In this document: in pieces, positions 60,914 through 64,000 of the stretch
Layout: each line of letters opens with the position of its first letter
How positions within the stretch are numbered: the first letter of the stretch is position 1
NCBI RefSeq assembly: GCF_009363115.1
Contig: NZ_CP045298.1
Location: 4,771,501-4,835,500, forward strand
Length of the DNA stretch: 64,000 nucleotides
Origin: Paenibacillus brasilensis
Lineage (GTDB): Bacteria; Bacillota; Bacilli; Paenibacillales; Paenibacillaceae
Direction: 5' to 3'
Notes under the pieces: model-generated
Databases searched by the model: none
What the model was told of the DNA's origin: nothing
Seen by the model: only the letters and a program-made list of their open reading frames with translations
Program-made: the position numbers and the translations under genes

Positions 60914-62101
60914 TTACCCCTTCGGGTAAAAAGAATACCCGGGATACTTGACGACAGGCCATTTTTCTTTGCGCAATTGAGAGGTCACATCGGTGCCAAC
61001 ATGTAAATTGCTCTGAATCAGTTCTGTTGGGGTGAGAGCCATCCATTGATTCAAGGAAACATCTGCAAAACGGTCACTTTTAAACATTTCTAGAAACCAA
61101 AGTGTGCTGGTGCCTGTATTTTGAATGTAATGACCGTAAGCAAAAGGCACATATCCAACATCTCCGGCTCTGAAATCAAACGTACGGGCTGCACCATTAC
61201 CGCCAAAGACAGTCATTCTTCCTTGCCCGGCAAGATAGTATTGCCATTCGTCATTATTAGGGTGCCAGTGCATTTCCCGCATAGCTCCTGGCTCAATCTC
61301 AACAAGAGCAGCTGCGATGGTTTTGGATATTGGAAAATTGGAGGAATCGACGATTCGTACGCTTCCCCCTGGTGTTTTAATTGGGGGCTGAGCTAGTAAT
61401 TTATACTTAAAGGATTGAGGTGCCGCACCATAGGGAGAGGAAACCGCTTGGCTTTGAAGAGAACCGGGAACGGCATCCTGATAGATGTATACTTGATCTT
61501 GAGGAATCGACGCAAAATCAGCTTCTGGAACACCAAAATTGGCAGACAGTACATCTTTGGGGGTATGTGCGAACCAATCGGAGATGGATAGGGTGTTTAA
61601 ATCCGAGAAGCTGCCATCATCAAAGACCAGCAAAAATTCGCAGCCGTCCTCAAGACCCTGTATAGAGTGGGGAATGCCGGGTGGGAAATACCAGAGATCG
61701 CCTGGGCCCACATCAGCAATAAAATTACGCCCGTACTGGTCGACTGCTGTAATACGGGCACTTCCCAGCAGCATATAGGACCATTCTGCTTGCTGATGCC
61801 AGTGAAGCTCACGGACACCTCCAGGCGTCAAACTCATATTTACCCCGGCTAGGGTTGTCGCAATCGGTAATTCCCTGACAGTTATTTCTCTGGACCATCC
61901 ACCATAATTAAGCTGCATATGGGCGTCTGAAAAAGAAAATCTCATGTTCGGAATGAGTCCATTATCTGTTATGGGGGGAACCAGCATATCGGGATTTTGC
62001 AAATCCCTCATCACATCACGGGGGCCCTTGTCGATGCCTCCAGCCCCATCGCTTCTGATGGGCTGTGGGACTCCGCTATTTTTCAAGCCATCATTATGCA
62101 T
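60914..62101 (-). CDS. oxdC: Oxalate decarboxylase, variant lid
   Basis: The 395 residues follow Bacillus OxdC (about 385) along the whole length, including the N-terminal [12 protein letters not shown] extension. Metal ligands are His100, His102, Glu106 ([10 protein letters not shown]) in domain I and HWHPNNDEW in domain II. The catalytic lid in domain I reads SDLNT (166-170), while OxdC has SENST. The proton-donor Glu is therefore Asp167, so the balance of decarboxylase and oxidase activity may differ. The ribosome site is GGAGAGGA. A shorter paralog lies at 36.8 kb. Confidence 0.92.
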   Translation of the reverse strand: MHNDGLKNSGVPQPIRSDGAGGIDKGPRDVMRDLQNPDMLVPPITDNGLIPNMRFSFSDAHMQLNYGGWSREITVRELPIATTLAGVNMSLTPGGVRELHWHQQAEWSYMLLGSARITAVDQYGRNFIADVGPGDLWYFPPGIPHSIQGLEDGCEFLLVFDDGSFSDLNTLSISDWFAHTPKDVLSANFGVPEADFASIPQDQVYIYQDAVPGSLQSQAVSSPYGAAPQSFKYKLLAQPPIKTPGGSVRIVDSSNFPISKTIAAALVEIEPGAMREMHWHPNNDEWQYYLAGQGRMTVFGGNGAARTFDFRAGDVGYVPFAYGHYIQNTGTSTLWFLEMFKSDRFADVSLNQWMALTPTELIQSNLHVGTDVTSQLRKEKWPVVKYPGYSFYPKG

Positions 62102-62179
62102 GATTTGATCTTCCTCTCCAGGTTGAAGCTAAGGATAAGAGAAAATACGCATAAAGATTTTATGACCGTATGGTGAGTT

Positions 62180-62659
62180 TTATGCTGTATGCGTCAGATC
62201 TGCAAACTGTGCCTGAGTAATTTGAGCCAAATTCTGCGGATTCAACTCCAGTTGGGTTCCAATTTTCCCGGCGCTTACAACAATGGTTTCCAATTCAAGT
62301 GCGGGCTGGTCGATAAAAGTAGGATAGAGCTTTTTCATTCCGATCGGCGAGCAGCCGCCGCGAATATATCCTGTATGCTTTTGCAGGTCTTTAACAGGAA
62401 GCATTTCGATTTTTTTCTCTCCCGCGGACTTGGCAGCCTTTTTAAGATCAAGCTCTTTATGTACAGGAATCACAAAAACAAACAGATTCTGTTTGCTGTG
62501 TGCAACCAACGTTTTAAAAACCGCTTCGGGCGCTCTTTTGATCTTTTCGGCTACGTTCATACCGTCTATTTTGCCATCTTGATGATCATAGCTCAAAATA
62601 TTGTAGCTTATATGCTGCCCGTCCAATATGCGCATAGCGTTTGTTTTGCTGGTACTCAT
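62180..62659 (-). CDS. ybaK: Cys-tRNA(Pro)/Cys-tRNA(Cys) deacylase YbaK
   Basis: YbaK/EbsC proteins hydrolyse mischarged Cys-tRNA(Pro). The 159-residue protein starts MSTSKTNAMRILD and shows the INS-like editing fold with FKTLVAHSKQ, the central Lys-rich loop and GGCSPIGMKK. I use the ATG ending at 62659, after GGAAAGGAAG; the longer frame adds 21 unrelated residues. It is transcribed on its own. Confidence 0.9.
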   Translation of the reverse strand: MSTSKTNAMRILDGQHISYNILSYDHQDGKIDGMNVAEKIKRAPEAVFKTLVAHSKQNLFVFVIPVHKELDLKKAAKSAGEKKIEMLPVKDLQKHTGYIRGGCSPIGMKKLYPTFIDQPALELETIVVSAGKIGTQLELNPQNLAQITQAQFADLTHTA

Positions 62660-62986
62660 CTTATTTCTTCCTTTCCTAACTCGTGCGAGGTAATCGTTGC
62701 AACTAGAGTCGTTCCAAGGCATCCACGTAATTTTTTGCTTCTTTTAAAGAGTGAGCCCTAGCTGTTCTCAAAGTTGACACCAGAATTCCCCCTATTTCAC
62801 TTGATTTCTTCAGAAATGGCACACTGAACATCAGTTACTTCTGAATAGTATAGCAAATGATTTAAAGGAATAGGGAGATGCACATCTCTATATGTGTCAA
62901 ATAAGACTGCAAATTGACTTTTTGTAAACCAAAAGCTATATTACAGCTTATTATAACCGTTTTAATAAAACCTTGAAAAGGAGTGT
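62660..62986. other. Divergent control region
   Basis: No gene is supported between ybaK and the ROK gene. AT-rich, without a clear promoter pair. The ribosome site AAAAGGAG at 62976-62983 belongs to the ROK gene. Confidence 0.4.
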
Positions 62987-64000
62987 ATTACAATCCAGCC
63001 AGTCTCCAATAATACCATTCGGGTCAAACAAATAAATGTAGAGTTAGTCAAAAACACACTAAAATCCAAGGAATATGCGACCAAATCGTCCATAGCCAGC
63101 ATTACAGGACTTAGTGTGGCAACCTGCGGGAATATTTTGAAAGAGCTGCTTCAAACGGGAGAAGTATTAGAGATGGAATTGGAAGAATCCAACGGTGGAC
63201 GTCCGGCAAGACGGTACAAATATAACGCCGATTATTCCTATATCATCTGTTTAAACGTAAAAACGGAAGGCGGAGTGTTTTCTCTTACTTACGCTGTTGC
63301 CAATTTACTGGGTGAGATCATTGCAGAAAAGACCTCAATTGTGTCTCAGATTGATTACGAGGTAATAGAAACCCAAATTGGAGAACTGATTCATAACTAT
63401 GGAAATGTCAAAGCCATTGGTATTGGCGTTCCAGGGGTTGTCCATCAAGGGGTGATTGATGTTTGTGATATTGACCTGCTCATCGGAGTCCCGGTTGGGC
63501 CGCGTCTTCAAGACAAATATGGGTTGGAAGTTACCATGGAAAATGATATGAATCTGACAGTTTACGGGTTTTATAACATGCAAAATTATGATGAGGATAA
63601 AACCTTCGCCATTGTTAACTTTCCCAAGGACCATTTTCCGGGAGCAGGTTTTATTGTTGACGGACATTTGTTAAAGGGAAATACCAAATTTGCCGGGGAA
63701 GTTTCATTTTTACCTTTTGATGTGACGAGAGAAGAACAGCTTAAACAGCTTAATAGCACTCAAGGGTTTGTTCCACTGGCAGTCAAAACGATAACTTCCA
63801 TTATTGCGATTATTGATCCTGTATCTATCGCTTTGACCGGAGAGCTATCCAAGCCGGCTTTGCTGGACGATATTTATAACGGCTGTTTAAAGGACATCCC
63901 CAAAGAACATATGCCAGAGATTTTTGTGAAAAACGATACCTATGAAGAGTACATGAACGGGTTGATTTCGGTTACCCTCGAAAGTCTGACATACCATTTG
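62987..64000 (+). CDS. ROK-family transcriptional regulator, cut by the right edge
   Basis: The frame is open from 62987 to the window end (338 codons, incomplete). Residues about 12-60 form an HTH (KSSIASITGLSVATCGNILKEL) followed by the GGRPARRY linker; the remainder is a ROK domain with IGIGVPGVV and the NDMNLTVYG loop. XylR/NagC-type regulators of this build respond to sugars. There is no ATG, GTG or TTG in frame between the last upstream stop and the HTH. AAAAGGAG lies three bases before an ATT (62987) and nine before an ATC (62993), so initiation is probably on a non-canonical codon. The 3' end lies beyond the window. Confidence 0.85.
   Translation, partial: MTIQPVSNNTIRVKQINVELVKNTLKSKEYATKSSIASITGLSVATCGNILKELLQTGEVLEMELEESNGGRPARRYKYNADYSYIICLNVKTEGGVFSLTYAVANLLGEIIAEKTSIVSQIDYEVIETQIGELIHNYGNVKAIGIGVPGVVHQGVIDVCDIDLLIGVPVGPRLQDKYGLEVTMENDMNLTVYGFYNMQNYDEDKTFAIVNFPKDHFPGAGFIVDGHLLKGNTKFAGEVSFLPFDVTREEQLKQLNSTQGFVPLAVKTITSIIAIIDPVSIALTGELSKPALLDDIYNGCLKDIPKEHMPEIFVKNDTYEEYMNGLISVTLESLTYHL

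Overview
The window reads as chromosome of an endospore-forming, low-to-mid GC Gram-positive of the Paenibacillus polymyxa type. This is an inference from gene content: GerW/YtfJ, YheC/D-type ATP-grasp coat-associated protein, CcpN-YqfL-GlpX, NiaR with divergent nifS/nadA, YeeN-type YebC, lutABC, strong GGAGG ribosome sites and frequent TTG/GTG starts. No rRNA, tRNA, CRISPR array or intact insertion sequence was seen.

Layout. 0-3.1 kb: lactate oxidation operon lutABC. 3.4-6.6 kb: CHRD-domain protein, a beta-rich small protein, a secreted SGNH esterase under a perfect CcpA (cre) site, an alkyltransferase-like DNA repair protein and a small protein. 7-11.5 kb: four-gene tripartite-type efflux operon (TolC-like, MacA-like, MacB ATPase, MacB permease) behind a 13-bp inverted repeat. 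11.7-14.4 kb: gluconeogenic control genes ccpN, yqfL, glpX. 15.2-17.9 kb: a stand-alone type II thioesterase followed by a truncated ABC exporter joined in frame, across one stop codon, to the tail of an unrelated secreted protein; it looks like the scar of a lost non-ribosomal peptide cluster. 18-22.4 kb: small proteins, greA, niaR-nifS divergent from nadA over an operator-like palindrome. 22.4-25.2 kb: a PQQ-like propeller protein, then a YidC-family insertase behind a 106-codon membrane leader ORF whose mRNA can hide the yidC ribosome site. 25.4-30.2 kb: acetyltransferase, two PAP2 phosphatases, a two-component system, a secreted NlpC/P60 protein. 30.6-35.8 kb: sugar and spore-surface genes. 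36-39.3 kb: DUF421, oxalate-decarboxylase-like bicupin, ABC ATPase, gerW. 39.3-47.7 kb: polyphosphate kinase and a giant double P-type ATPase with four small flanking proteins. 47.8-57.9 kb: AEC transporter, trhO, PfkB kinase, a decayed prolyl-tRNA synthetase, spermidine-synthase-like and phosphoesterase genes, a second two-component/PAP2 module, yebC. 58-62.7 kb: two more pseudogenes, tandem COG4705 membrane proteins, oxalate decarboxylase, ybaK. The right edge cuts a ROK-family regulator.

The best candidate for an undescribed system is the leader upstream of yidC (24.0-24.35 kb). An N-terminal membrane segment, a basic-then-acidic C-terminal stretch and a perfect 9-bp stem covering half of the yidC Shine-Dalgarno together match the logic of Bacillus subtilis MifM, with a different sequence and an overlapping arrangement. 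Second is the giant P-type ATPase, whose N-terminal half is a complete but catalytically dead heavy-metal ATPase fused to an apparently active P2-type pump. Two regulators (ccpN and the ROK gene) appear to start on AUU/AUC codons. All calls are from reading the sequence; no database search was run.
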